A DNA stretch of 64,000 nucleotides from contig VYZB01000294.1 in the NCBI GenBank assembly GCA_013397455.1, forward strand, positions 248,001 through 312,000, in the 5' to 3' direction. The DNA comes from Crotophaga sulcirostris (taxonomy: Eukaryota > Chordata > Aves > Cuculiformes > Crotophagidae). Below are positions 1-12,994 of this stretch, one piece after another. The notes beneath the pieces were generated by a model. It had not been told where the DNA came from and made no database searches. It was given only the letters and a program-made list of their open reading frames with translations. How positions within the stretch are numbered: position 1 is the stretch's first letter; the number at the start of each line of letters is the position of its first letter. The position numbers and the translations under genes were made by a program.

Positions 1-2117
1 ATGTGAGCACATTCACAGTTTCCAGCTGTTTAAAGCACTTTGAAGAGTAAGATTCAGAGGGTAGTATGCTGCATGGCAATAACCTCAGCAAATTTTGTTT
101 TATGGAGAGTCCCTCAGGCTAGGCCACCAGCAGGTCTACCTGGTGATGGGACAAACAGAACGGTACAATGAGATCCCTAACCTATGTAACACCCTTAACT
201 GGAGGTTGTACCATGATAGCAAAGGTTGACTTGCAAATTCTAGTTATTTTCTTAGCATATTTGTCACTAGCCTCAGCAGACAGAGTATGGATTCCTCCTT
301 CCCACTGGAAAGCAGTTGCTTGCAGTGAAATAAAGTTTTAAACTTGATTAATTTTGATAGATAGTATTTTCCTTCTGGAAGCACAGTATCAGAGGTACTC
401 GTGCTGAGATGCTGCTTGTTCCTGCTACAGCATTCAGTGTGATATTTCTGACAGTTACCTCTTCTACACCTCAGCTGCCAACACGCAGTACACAAGCACA
501 GCTTATCTGCTTCAGCACCCAGTCCACCAGGCTGATGTGGACAGCCACAGAAAGCCTGCAGTGATTTTGTGATGACAACGTGAGAGACATCACTTGTAGA
601 GCCAGCAGATTACAGGCATCACTGATAGGACTTGTGGTTGGCAGAGATTTTGCCGTCTTGCTCATTACAGAAAACATAGCTCACCAGCTAGACCTAATAA
701 AAGCCAATCCTTATAATGTTGGCAACATAACTGCTTTGCCTCAAAATGTTAGGGAGCTTACACTTTTTTTTCTCAATGGTAGAGGCCAGCAAAACATGAT
801 ACAATTTGTGATTAGGGAAGCCGATGTTCTGCTGTGGTATTTGATCTGGCAAGAAAAATATACAGTTCCTTCCTGCAAGCTGGCAAAATACTAAATATGG
901 GGGATACCATACACAAACAGTCTCAATTAAGCTATATTTTTCGAGCTGTAAAACAGCACTAGGCACATAAAACAGCAGAAAACTCCTCTCCATCTGCACA
1001 AGCATTTACAGTGCTTCAGGCTTACCCAGTTTACAAGACATGAAGATGAACAAACATGCATTTAATCTGTTTAGGACCACCTTACTCTGTGTTAGCTACT
1101 GGTGGATTTCAGTTTCTAAAACAGTTGGCAGCACCAGCTTCAGCATCATGTCTTAAAGTTGGAGCCCACAAGTTCATTAATCATGGTCAGTACTATCCTA
1201 AATAGAGCACAGATACAGCAAAATTGCAACAAGGTGCTAGGCAATTAGCAAATCAAAAGAGTCACATACCTACTGCTTTAGTTCCTAGTCATGAAATTAA
1301 ACTTAGGAAATGCATTTTTAGAGCTGAAGTAATATCTGCCCTTAATCTTTAAAAAACAACATTAGAGGCCAACAGATATAAATTGAGCAATAGGTTAGTT
1401 AAAATTATTGCAGTTCATAATATTTTAAGTGATTCTACACCACTTATGTGACCTGATTAAGCTGATTGCATCAATAACCTTGACAATGGATTATATGCAT
1501 GCAAAATCTCAGATTGCTGCAAAACTGAGAAAAATGTAAGCTATTTCACTGATTGTCACAGCAAAAATGTTACTTAATATTTCATGTTTTCTGCCCATTC
1601 CACATATGGATATTTCCATAAACGTTTCCATGTTTACAGTCTAAAAATCCCACTGATTGTTGACATTAGGGGACACAAGGCAAAAATGAGAAGTGTAGTA
1701 TGAATCATGCCAGTTCATTCACCACAGCTACATGTAGCTACAGCTATCAAACTAGATTTAGCACACACAGGAAAAAGGGAGAGGACTAGAAATGCAAGGA
1801 GAGGAGGGGCACATCACTACCTAAACGTAGGATTTTTGTCTAGTACTCAGTTTGAGATCTTCTCAGTATGGGTATGTGTTTTCTAATCTGCCATCAGGCC
1901 ATGTAGAGAACATAAGTTTTGCTGGCTAAGCTGGGAGCACAAGAAAACTGAGTTTGAACACTAGACACATCAGTAGACTCTTTGTGGCCAACTCCTCCTA
2001 CTGTGCTATTTCATACTAACACAGTCACCAGAAAACAAAGTGAAACCCATATGACAATTTTACAATCCAATAGAAGTTATCTACAAAAAACAAATTTAGA
2101 TCTGCATGTTGCTTCTG
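1..2117. other. unique noncoding DNA, no gene recognised
   Basis: No coding region, RNA gene or repeat family is recognised here. Open frames exist on both strands between about 470 and 1000 (longest about 104 codons at 580-894 on the plus strand). They overlap each other, match no family I know and have no supporting promoter or splice context, so I treat them as chance. The stretch is AT-rich and CpG-poor with no obvious tandem structure. Confidence 0.6.
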
Positions 2118-2137
2118 CCCCCCCACCCACCCCCCCC
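2118..2137 (-). repeat. C-rich tract, G-quadruplex motif on the minus strand
   Basis: The plus strand reads seven C, A, three C, A, eight C. The minus strand therefore carries G-runs of 8, 3 and 7 separated by single T residues. Because the 8- and 7-nt runs can each supply more than one G-triplet, four G3 tracts with very short loops are available. This is the strongest G4-forming sequence on the minus strand that I noticed. Surrounding sequence is ordinary AT-rich DNA. Confidence 0.7.
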
Positions 2138-5100
2138 AACTACAGTTTACATGATTAGCACCCATTCAACTGTAAGAAGAAAATAATCATATTTAAATTT
2201 GGCCTTGGATAAGCAGTGTTTCTTTTACATGACAGAAGTTCAGTTTGGGTTTGGCTGGTTCTTTTGAGATAAACAGAAAGTTACCCTAGCAAATCTGTGA
2301 GGAACCAAGCCAATGTTCAGCTAAAACTAATTTTCAAATTCAGATATATTTGCCTCACCATTAATCCTCCTACAGCTCACAGTAGAACTGGGATTCCAAA
2401 TCTCATTTCACAATAAGAAACTCTTGTGTTTCCAGGAATCTCACCCTTGAAAATAGACTACTTTGGCTGCATCTATGTTAATGAGAAACTGAGATTTAGG
2501 ACTTTCCCAGTGTGGGTATCCCATCTCCTCTACATACACAGCATCAGTTCCTTAGATATCTCTTGCTTAGCCTAGATGCAGCTACAGTGGCCACTTCCTG
2601 GACAAGCCCAAGCATTCCATTTATTCCATGAGTCTTCTGACATTCCTGGTGCCTCTTTGCAGCACTTGGGTCTACTTTGGTGTATGCAAAACCATATGGT
2701 CTTCTGTGAAGAGCAATGCATGATCTGCCCATTTATCCACAAATGGTCTTTGGCAGAAAAAGATGACATTCCGGGCCCCAAAAATCAGTTTTAAAAACTG
2801 TCACAGATCTCCTGTCTGCCTATACATGATAGCAGAGGGTGGATAGGTAGAAGCCCCTCACTAGTCCTTCCTGCCATATGCTGAGACTACCTAACAGCCT
2901 TCGCAGGACGTGACACATTTCGCCCCTACACTCTGGGCCACAAGATACATGTGGAAACTGCAGAAGGCATCATATCAACCTGACATCATCACATCAACCT
3001 GAATGTTTTCTCTTTGAAAGGAACTCGCCAGCATAGAGCAACCAATGCTTAGTAATATTCAGAAGCAAACCAGATTCTCCCAGAAGAAAACCTACTGTTG
3101 AGGCTTCCATGTAGCATGGGTCAGTAGCACAAAAGCTGCAGTCTTTCCCCAGAGCACCTAGTCAAGCAGCAAAACACATAAGACATTTTTGACATATCCT
3201 CTGCTCTCCTCAAGCAGATGAGTGCTAGAAAACATATAGGCTTTTATACCCAGCTCTCAAAGAAAAGCAGTAACGGAATTGCTACCAAAAGTTACTACAA
3301 AACTGCCTTTCAGTTGGCTCTATCTTTCCTCTATGTAACATTACAGAACATGCATGTCTATCACAGAAGTCACATGAGTCCTCTATCAACCGTTTTATGA
3401 GTAATCATGCCAACTAATTGCAGAATATTATACACGTTTTGTCTTCATGTTTGCAGCAGGATTAGCTCTCTGTCCCCTTAGGCAATAATCCAGTACTCAA
3501 AAATCCTCTCAAATATCTTTTAGGATGCAGCCAGTTTCATATGAGGAATTTCTAGATGATCTACAGAAGAATCTCAGTGAGTCAGACTTTCAGGTCTTAT
3601 GAAATACTGAGCCTGGACAAAGATGAGGTAGAAATATCTCATTTTTAAAAAATTGGCACAAGTTACTTGAACACAGTAGGATACAACTTCTGTAACTACT
3701 AACCTGAAAAACAGATTATCTGAAGGCACCTGGACAAACGCTGTTAAATTGAGGAAGGGTTGTTGCTGAAAATAGTTTACCCAAACTAAGATGATTTGGT
3801 AATGAATGTGGAATTAGTTAGCACAGAAAGAGCAAAAGCACAAGTCCAAAATGCAGTCAGAGACAGCGTCTTAGCAATATCTCTATCTCAAGAGAGCTGA
3901 TGGGGACAAAACTGAAAGCAATTATGAGATACAGCTGACAAATTTAGGCAGATGTGTTCAAGACCAGATAAAAGCATCTGGATTAGATCTTACATGTAAA
4001 CCAGTACATCTTACTAGACCATAAAGAGAAAAAGGATAGATCTGTCTGGAAAAAAGAAAATACGTAGTGCAGTGAACAGATTCCTTTCTTTTGGTTAATC
4101 TATCTATTCTGGATGTGTGTGTGTAATCTCAATTTTATAATTGAGCCTGTAGTGTGGATGCATTAGAGACTCACTGGTTAATTTAGTTTAGCACAGAATT
4201 GGTCAGAAAATGAACACAAATCTTAGTGAAAGGAGCTTTCCACAAAAATGTAGACTATTAATGACTTTCAAAGAAATATGCAGCAATTCAAAAAAAAAAA
4301 ATTGGTCAGGATATACATATATGGCTAGAAGGCAAGTCCCAGTGCAGTGGTATGAATTAAGTATTACTCTATTTTATGTGTTATAAAACAGTTTCGGAAA
4401 AATGAGCACTTTTACATTCCCCTTTCACATGCAACACCCAAAACAAATCAAGTCACTCTTGAACACTCGTGTCCAGCAAGAACATGCATCAAAGCAGCCA
4501 AGAGTTGAACAGATGATTTGGCTTCCCAGTATCCCCAGCTGTTCAACAAGCAAGCCATCACTAATATTGCATATTTTGGCAAAGATACCAAAATAGTAAG
4601 CCTTTTTTCTTTGATCAACTGCATCAGCAATCCCCTCGGAAACATTAAGTTGTAACATGACATGTCAATGATACCTGCCTTCTATCAATCACCAAGTTTT
4701 TCAGGAGCACCTTTTATTAAAGAAAAGCCTTCCGTCTGAAGGAAGTCTGAAAAGGGCAGGGTGGAGAATAAACAATCTGGATACATGACCACCTCTTGCC
4801 AAGGACAACCTGGCCTCAGTCACTCATTTCTCTTGAGCTTGGCAGCAGAGGATTCATGACATTCAATTTAAGTTCTTGCAGGATACAGCCTCAGTGTCTC
4901 TCTCACTTCCCTTTCATTATATATAGCTAAGACTGCCCAAATTCTCCATTCTCATCTTGAGACTAACCATACCCTCTAAGCAATAGCACGCTGTTTTCTT
5001 GCTAATGAACCCATTTCAAAAGTTTCCCTTTCCAGGCTAAAGGAGAAAAAAAACAGAGTCAAGCAAATATAATAAGGAGAAGCTGTAGAAATCCCCTAGC

Positions 5101-5851
5101 CCCCAGGCACTTTTCCTTACAGCAAGGATGCCAGCATAGCAGAAGCCAGCAGAAACCCTGTCCTTGCATTCTTGGTACAAAATGACATTTTTTGAGTGCC
5201 TGGTGGCAATTAGCATCAAATGCTTAGTGCAGAACCACCATGACAGAGACAAACACTGTTTTCACTGTTTTGTCCTTCTATCTTAGAAACTGAAGTATCT
5301 TCTATTAGCACAGTGCTTGAATTCATTATGGTAGTCAATGCACATAGCAACATTTCTACACTGGGTACCTCTGGAAATGGGTAAATTACCTTTAGAAAGG
5401 GGAACAGAGGATAAATGGCTCTACCAGAGTGACATGAAAAGTCTACAGGGATAAGTTAATTGAGTCCCGAGTTCCAGCCTAACACCTTAAGCCTCAGACA
5501 GGCTTTTCCTTTTGTATGCTATACATATGCAGAAGGATGGCATTTGTCCTTCTGTATCAGATTTTATCAGCTGCTTAATATACTGACGTTAAGATGGAAA
5601 ATAACTACTTAATTAGTTCCTCTTTTTACAGTGCTGAATCCTCAGCTGAATACAAATTAACTTTTTAGTCTCTTTAGTTTTTATGACCATCATGGGCATT
5701 TGGCAACTCTTGGGATAAGGTCACTTCCATCAGCCCATTCATCCCTCCCCCTTTCTCTCCTCTACCCCTTCCCCTCAAGTATTTATTAGAGCATCAATCA
5801 CAGCAGTATCTAGGCACAAGCTGTCACCTGACTAATGGTCTGTGGCATTCA
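2138..5851. other. unique noncoding DNA, no gene recognised
   Basis: I see no supported gene. Short overlapping open frames occur around 2544-2794 and 4402-4663 on both strands, and none has a recognisable domain. Small-scale features are a short TG run near 4117, a poly-A run near 4292 and a near-repeat (ATCAACCTGA) in 2970-3003. No transposon family is identifiable. Confidence 0.55.
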
Positions 5852-5865
5852 GATACCATAGCAAC
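5852..5865 (-). promoter_or_regulatory. near-consensus RFX X-box motif
   Basis: On the minus strand the sequence is GTTGCTATGGTATC. It matches the palindromic RFX-family X-box (GTTGCYATGGNAAC type) at all but one position, where T replaces A near the end. RFX factors bind X-boxes in promoters and enhancers, including those of ciliary genes (established knowledge). No gene start is visible nearby, so a distal element or a chance match are both possible. Confidence 0.4.
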
Positions 5866-8800
5866 TTATGGACACACATCAGCATATGCCTCTACCACTG
5901 CAGTGATGCAATATATTTAAAATATGGCACCCTTGCTAGTAACACATGCTGCTTTTTGCACACAGCCAAGGCAGTCAGTGCCAGTCCTCCTGATTCCACA
6001 GTGTCTCAGAGTAAAGCTGTCTCTTCACAAAGTACAAATAATTTACTAAAGTAAGTGTTTTTCCTACAGAGGGGGAGAAAAGCCACCCACTCTAATTTTA
6101 TGAAGGATGCTAATAGGAACCCTCATCTTGCCCCTTGGAGAGTGAAAAGCCAGCACGCAGAAAGGTACAAAGTGCTTGTATCCGCATCTGCATTTAATTG
6201 AACTGTGCATCCTCCCCCCACGGCAAGGGCACACTAAAATCATAGTGGTGGCTCAGGACACCTTGGTGCTCTCCAAACACAATCTGACTCGTTCAATAAC
6301 TTAAAAAACTCTTCTGGTGTGCTTATCTAAATGCTCACTGCCTTTCAAAGGCTTCACCCACCCATTCCCCCCCTCCTCCACTTTCTTAGCCAATTGATCG
6401 TTTTGTATTCAATCCCTTTGTCTCCTTGCTGGAGCCAACTCGCATAGTTGATAGCGGAGCAATTTCCAACTCCAACTCCATCCATTAACATACAAAAGGT
6501 AGACCACATTAGGAGTGCTTTGCTGCTGCAGGGGAGGAAACATCAGTTCCAGGAAGACTTAACAAGAATGCAAGGAAGTGAATGGCTTTGAACTGAATTA
6601 AGGCATTTGTGTCTTGATTTTTTTCCTCTCCTTTTGTAGCAGGACTTTAACAACTGCCCTGGAAAACCAAACACGGACATCCCTTACAGAAGACCTAAAG
6701 TCTTCTGAGTTTCATTATTTATTTCAGGCTTCAGCTGGATGCAGATATATGTGCATTGAAATACCAAAGCATGGTAAACACAGTATAATCAGTATTCTCA
6801 TCGGCATTAAAAGCTGATCTTGCATTCATCAGATCAAATCTAATGCTTAGTCTGTGAATTTATTCACCACTATAATGTATTCCACTTCTCTTAATCCATC
6901 TGTCGGCACATTTCTGCTATTTAGAGAGTACGAATGGCTATACAAGGCTCTAGAGGGCCTGGATTTCTTCTTGATCCTCATGGGGACTCGTATGAAACAG
7001 TTTGCTTTACTCTTTAGCATTTCTTCCCACCTGTCTTGGCAGAAGGTCTCCATATGATGTACAGGTACCTGCAGCTTAGCAGATGCTCTTTGATTCTGAC
7101 CAAGTTATTTGTCTCAGTGGCTTCTTATATTTGCAACCCAAAAATTGCACACTATATTATAGTAACTTCCCTTCATCCTTTATGAAGATCAGTTTATTAC
7201 TAGCATCAATCTCTCCCCTTTCTCTGTTTCTCCATTTTTCCAACTTCCAGGTTTTTTTTTTTTTATTTGAAGTCTTAATAGTTTTGTGTCTTTTGAGCCT
7301 CATTATGCTTTTCAGGTTTAGGATACATATTGGATATTTTTTCATGCAAGAAAGCTTTGAACTTTTATGAATTACAGACAGCAAGAAACATTCTGCTGTT
7401 TCAGCTTCTCCCTGTCCCCCCTTCCCTTTCACAGGCATTTAATTGCAGAGCCAAGGCCTTTCACTGAGCTGTAGCTTTCCTTTGAGAAGCTCATACATTG
7501 CTACACACAAGACAGAATGTCAGTCTGCTTTGCTATCACCTCTGCACCAGCAAACACATTCAAGCTTCCTTCTCACAGTACCACTTCCCAAGGAAACAAT
7601 TGTAGCTTTCTGAAGGTGACTTGCAAGTCGGAAAAACATAAATTGTTCCTCAGTTCAAATGCCCCCCAAAAACCTGTCAATCCTAAGATAACACCCAGAT
7701 TTACTACCATTAGAGGTGAAATGGAATTTACCCTACTACTGTTTATTTAACTTGCAGGTCTCGAGTCCTGCAAATACCACAGCACTGAGTGTAGCATTCA
7801 CCCTGCTGAGAGAAAGCCGTAGTGGGGAGGGAAGAAAGAGAAAAAGACACAGATTGGAGTAAGCTGGAAAGAAAGCTTGCATCATGATTTCTTGGAGGTT
7901 AGTCTACATAGTAGTGCTATTTACTTTAACGTTTTACATCAAGATGCCACCTGTGCAGTCTGCAAATTGAAAGAGAGACTATAAAACTAGTTTGGTTTTT
8001 AAAATCCCTCTCAAGGCTTCAACACTCATTGAAACTATGGCTAGTAGAGTGTCTTTACAGTATTGACTGAGGGCAGAAAACATCTAGAAGGTGCCCTCCC
8101 ATGCAGGCATACAGGGTTTCCCTCCCTCTGCCCCCAAAATTGCAGCTGTCTCCAAGCAAGTACAGGCATAGTTCGTTAGTGGTTGGCTGCAGCTTAACTC
8201 AAGCTGGCTTACAGGGAACACTGTGCTACAGCAACCTGCGCAAATAAAAGTCATCTGTCCTCCACATCACCATCACATAGCAATGCACTTTATAGGGGTA
8301 TCAGCACTTATACCAGATAACCTTGTATACATAGTTCTACATGTGACCTGCTTCAGAGTCGACTGATAAAATTCCTTTCCATAACTGCAATTCAGGAATT
8401 CCATATCTATCCATCTTATTTATCAAACTCATTCCACCCAGGCACATCAGTTGGGAAGCTGCTTGAACAGAGATGGGTATACCAAGAGCAGCTGGAAGCA
8501 GGTTTCAAATGAAAACAAAGCCACAGCTTTAAATGTGGAAGAATGACAGAACAAGCAATCCTTCAGTAGCTCCCCCATCCATAAAAAATAATCTAGATTT
8601 ACACAGAGAAGTGTTAAGTTGTTTTCAAAGTGCCTTGAAAACATCTTGAAGGGCATCAGGGTTTCACTCTTTTATATTTTAAGAAATTATTTTCAACTCT
8701 CTTAAAGATACTTCAACTATCTCTCATAAGTCACTTTAAACAATTCAATTCATCCAAATCTTCTGAGACCACTACAATTCTTGGGTAAAGGAAACTTTAA

Positions 8801-9685
8801 GGAAACAAGCATTTACCAAATACTCCAGAAAGATGAATACATTTATCAAGAAAACATAAACCCAAACTGGCAGAGCAAAGCCTGAAGACTAATCTTGCTC
8901 ACTACAACCTTAGATTAAAGTTTTTTTCCCTCCTGAGTTTACTGCTACTGCTTTTACAGCTATTTACTACATCTTTTACTCCAGCAGCTCCTACATATTA
9001 CACTACATCTTTTGCCATCATTCAAATATCCTACCTAACCACGCTTAAAAAAAGACCAGCCTAGAGACCCTCTGTTACTAGCACTTGCCTTTCAGGGAGG
9101 GTACAAATAAAACAAAAAAAAATTACAACATGCAGACAAACTCACATGTTCTGTGGTCTATCTTCAATCAAACAAAGAGCCCCCTCTCCAGGATAGACCA
9201 AAACACCTCCCCAAGCCAGTAGGCTAATCTGCATCCCACACACTCTGATGCTCCTTATGACCTCACTTTCACATTAATAACATCATTGTAATCAGCTGAG
9301 GCCATAATGTGACTCAACAGTGCGAGCCAATGAGGAAACAGCCTCACCTTGAAGTATGGGCCTGGGAACACTGTCTCATTTTTCTGTTGCTGGGGGTAAA
9401 GAGGGATGAAGTACACGATCTTTGCAATAAATGCATTGAACACTGTTTTCCATGAACCTATATTCTTTTGCCCTTGCAACTCCAATGCTTGGTTGGTCCA
9501 GGGTACCAACTCAGCAATGATAGCTGGTGATGTTACTCCTGGTCTTAAGTAGTCAGTTTGTGTTGATACTGACTTTCATCCTTTTATCGTGTCAACATCA
9601 TGCTGGAGGTTCATAATCATCCAGCAAGTCAACTAATACACTCAAAGACACAGGATGTGTCTTGTCGCTTTAAACTGTTGAGTTG
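5866..9685. other. unique noncoding DNA with one candidate splice acceptor and a candidate conserved block
   Basis: No coding gene is recognised. At 6616-6642 a long pyrimidine tract runs into TAGCAG, which resembles a strong 3' splice acceptor, but the following sequence has no recognised protein frame. The block at about 6378-6510 is non-repetitive and contains homeobox-like ATTGATCG and a retained CpG, so it could be a conserved noncoding element. A T-run lies near 7254-7264. Open frames at 7083-7438 lie in low-complexity T-rich or A-rich sequence and are rejected. Confidence 0.5.
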
Positions 9686-9726
9686 CTGAAATCTGTTTTC
9701 AGATTTTGAGACTAGCCAGTCTCAAA
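9686..9726. other. two adjacent perfect hairpins
   Basis: CTGAAA (9686-9691) pairs with TTTCAG (9697-9702) around a 5-nt loop. Immediately after, TTTGAGACT (9705-9713) pairs perfectly with AGTCTCAAA (9718-9726) around a 4-nt loop AGCC. No known RNA family is recognised, and the arms are short enough to arise by chance. Confidence 0.5.
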
Positions 9727-12700
9727 GCTTTTCTTAGAGGGTAATTGCTGACTTTTACTATTGTTATGTTTTATGTTTTTATTTTGTTAAAAATATACCA
9801 ATATTGAATATAAACAGAAATTAATATGGCAGACAATGTGAACATATTTTTCAAAATAGTATTATGGAATCTTTATTGCTCTTTCTATTTTCTTTATATA
9901 GGTGATTTATCTTGAAATCCCTCTTTAATTATCCCTCTGTAATCGCTGCCCCAAATTACTGGTTGTTTTCCTAGTATTGATATAATTAAATGGACTTTTC
10001 TTGTCCAGGTGTTTTCACTGACCCATGCCCTTGCTTTCTCAGTTTTTCTGTTTAAAATCCCAGACCTGTTATAATTTAATTCATTTCAATTTAGATCGAA
10101 CAACACATGATGGCTTGATCCAAAGTTATTCCAGTGGTGACAACTCAGGTGTTTTTCACTGACCTCATATAATTCCCTACCCAGACTAGATAATCATGTA
10201 TGATTAGTTATCTCCTACATGATCACCGCTTTCATAAATACTCTGTCTTGCAAGAGGCTGTTGTCTGACAGCCTCACCATCTTAATAAATAATTCTGCTG
10301 GTGGTGTATGATGAAGATGGAAATGAATTTCAGCATTTTTACTAGCTCATTCTACCACTCCACCAGGAATTATATGGCAGTAAAATTTTTTGTTTTATTG
10401 CTGACATGCCTGCATATATCTTTTACCATATGAAACAAATAGTCTGATAAGCATACCACTAACCTTTCTCGAAAGATTTCTGTAATATTTTTCAGCTCCA
10501 CATTGTTTCTGCATTTCCCTGTCCATGTGTTTGTGGGAACTAGTGTGAATGCTTCTCCTACAGATCTGAGCCTTGTGGTGGAATGACCTTGAGGTCTAAC
10601 AAAATGCAGTTTGGATTTGTGGATTCTCTATATAGTCTAATACCAGAAGTTATACCAAAATAGACTTCTCCTTTTTAAGGTCACTACTTACTTTCAGAAA
10701 GCATATATGAACATTATCAGTCTGGAGCTCTGCCCCTGACAGCTTTAGACAGTATCTGCCAGTGGGTGCATAATCTAATATGGTCTGGGAACAAGATAAG
10801 AAATAGATAGATACCGTCTTTACATGAAGTTTATTTCCACAGGAAAAGAAACAAACCAAACAAAACTGTACTGGGTAGAATATTTTAATATAATGTGTTT
10901 TTATGAGGTCCCCTTGGAATCTACTGTATATTACAATCACAGTGAGATGGATCCGCATACAACATCTCATCTCTTATTAAAATTCAGAGGTGAAAGGAAA
11001 GGCAAGTACATAGGATGGGTAATGGGGGTTTTGTGTGGTGGTGGATAGGGATTTGTGTTAGAGTAACGATGGTTTCTACTTGTAATTTTATTTGTGCTGT
11101 TCACTTAGAAAATCCACATTGAGTACTCCCTTATGGCTTTTCTGTTACAGTTTGCATTTCCCACTCTCTCAGCATCCAGCTGCTAGACATATGTCGTAAC
11201 TAATGCAAAGGCTGTTAAATTGTACTTTGCATGCATGAAGGCGGAATTATGCCACTTAAACTTGTTTTCAGCTAACCTCTAAATTTATACGTGCATGCGA
11301 GTGATCGTGTGAAGTACCGTATATTCTCAGACCAACAGGCCACCCTATTCACTGGTTCTTATTCACATCTGTAATGTTGCAAAAGAATTCTGAATATTTG
11401 CACTGCTGTTCAGTATTTAGGACATTAAGAAAGGGTCATCATATTCACTGTCATAAGTTGGTGAAAATGTACAAATATAAAGGAGCCAAGTTGATTTATC
11501 TTCAAAATGAAGCAACAGCATGAGGATAAAAAGGCCTATGTATTTAGAAACAAAAATGAGGAAACAGAAAAAAAACCCCCAAAACCTGAAACAAGTAATC
11601 AAGTATCTGTTTAATGAACTACCAAAACCCAACCCAACCTTTGCTTTATCATTCTATCTTTTTGCTCCAGAACAGTATAATGCAACTTCTTTTTTCAAGT
11701 AATGAACCTAGTTCAGGTCTTTTTTTCTTCCTCCACATCTGAGATGATTTCATTCGGTGTTCACATAATTTAATACCATTTTGGACAGAGACATTATTCT
11801 AAGAAGTGATTTTCAATTCTTCCTTACAGGAAAAATTGTGTCTTTCATTCTCTACATTCCCTAACCTGAAGAAATTTATACGATAACAATGAAAATGAAA
11901 GCAAGTTAGTTCATAATTTGGACATGTTAACAGACCAAGGTGACATCCTTCCTTACGAAATGATAAAGAGGCTTCCAGGTGAGCACAAATGTAAATGAAG
12001 CCATAGTAAACTCTAAAGATTAGTTCCAAATTCTCCGAGCTTGTTGGCTTGGCTTGGAAAATCACTGGGCATGTCAGCATACAGGACTCTCAGGAATGCT
12101 TGAAGATGCTTGAAAGATGATATTTTCAGCAGTAAAATCAAAGAGAAATGTTGTGGAACTGTTCTGTTCTTGCAATTTTGGTGGAGAAGAACTACACAGC
12201 AGACTTGACTGGAGTCTGGTGCTGCTACTTTCCGAGTTAACTGAATTTCTAGCTGGATGTCATTGCTGCTATTTCAATCACTTTAGATACTAAGACAAGC
12301 CGGAGTTCACTACAAGTATTCAAATTCTTAGATCTCTGACATGAGGTAGAAAAAATCTAGCAATGTTTCTGCCACTTGAAAGGCTGGTGGTTGCAACAAA
12401 AATATTTTAATAAATTTTTTTTACTTTTTAATTTATTAGATGTTTCTTTCCTTTTTTTTTTTTTTTAAATACATGTTTTCAATTTTTTTGGCACTTCGAA
12501 AAAGGAGCTTTTCCCTTAAAACAAAATAAAAGGTTCTATCTTGGCTATCTGTAGGGTCAGCAACAAGGAGAGGCAAGGAATCTCACCAGACCCTCCTGAA
12601 CCAAGGGATGTGTGTGTTATTATGAAAAGCCAGTTGTGGAGAGAGCTTTCTCCACTGAAATTCACGGTAAGCAGCAGTGAGAGCCAAGCTGAGCAGAACT

Positions 12701-12976
12701 GACAGCTAAGCAGCTGGAAGCAGGATATCAGGATGAATACTCCAAGCCTGGGAGATGAAAAGACAGCTGTTCCAGACCCATGCAAACTGTGAAGCAATCC
12801 CTTCGCTCAGCCCTCTTTCTTGCTTCCCAAATCCTGGGAATGATGGAGGGAGGATGGAGAATGAGGGGTAAAAGGCTGTCTTGAGGGAAGAAGGGTATTA
12901 GTGAGGGAACAAGAACATCTGTTGCTTGTACCCAGGGTCTTTCACACAGGCAGACTGTGGAAATTGGTGTGCACTT
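9727..12976. other. AT-rich noncoding DNA with small direct and inverted repeats
   Basis: No gene is recognised. A roughly 20-bp near-direct repeat (CAGGTGTTTTCACTGACC type) occurs at 10006-10025 and again at 10146-10167. A hairpin with 8-bp arms GAGGCTGT/ACAGCCTC lies at 10254-10275. A CpG-retaining patch lies at 11242-11319. A short tandem (TGCTTGAAGA type) lies near 12098-12117, and T/A-rich low-complexity sequence lies at 12400-12490. Open frames in the stretch show no domains. Confidence 0.5.
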
Positions 12977-12994
12977 GGGTGGGAGGGCAGGGGG
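12977..12994 (+). other. canonical G-quadruplex motif
   Basis: The plus strand reads GGGTGGGAGGGCAGGGGG. This is four G-runs of at least three with loops of 1, 1 and 2 nt, the pattern expected of a very stable intramolecular G4. It lies in a locally G-rich stretch (about 12830-13040) with no recognisable gene or CpG island. Confidence 0.75.

Noticed and set aside
580..894. 104-codon plus-strand frame overlapping open minus-strand frames
   Set aside because: Both strands are open over the same bases and nothing matches a known family.
9230..9560. Possible LTR or retroviral fragment (proline/tryptophan-containing minus-strand frame at 9255-9509)
   Set aside because: No TG...CA ends, primer-binding site, polypurine tract or recognisable retroviral motif could be found.
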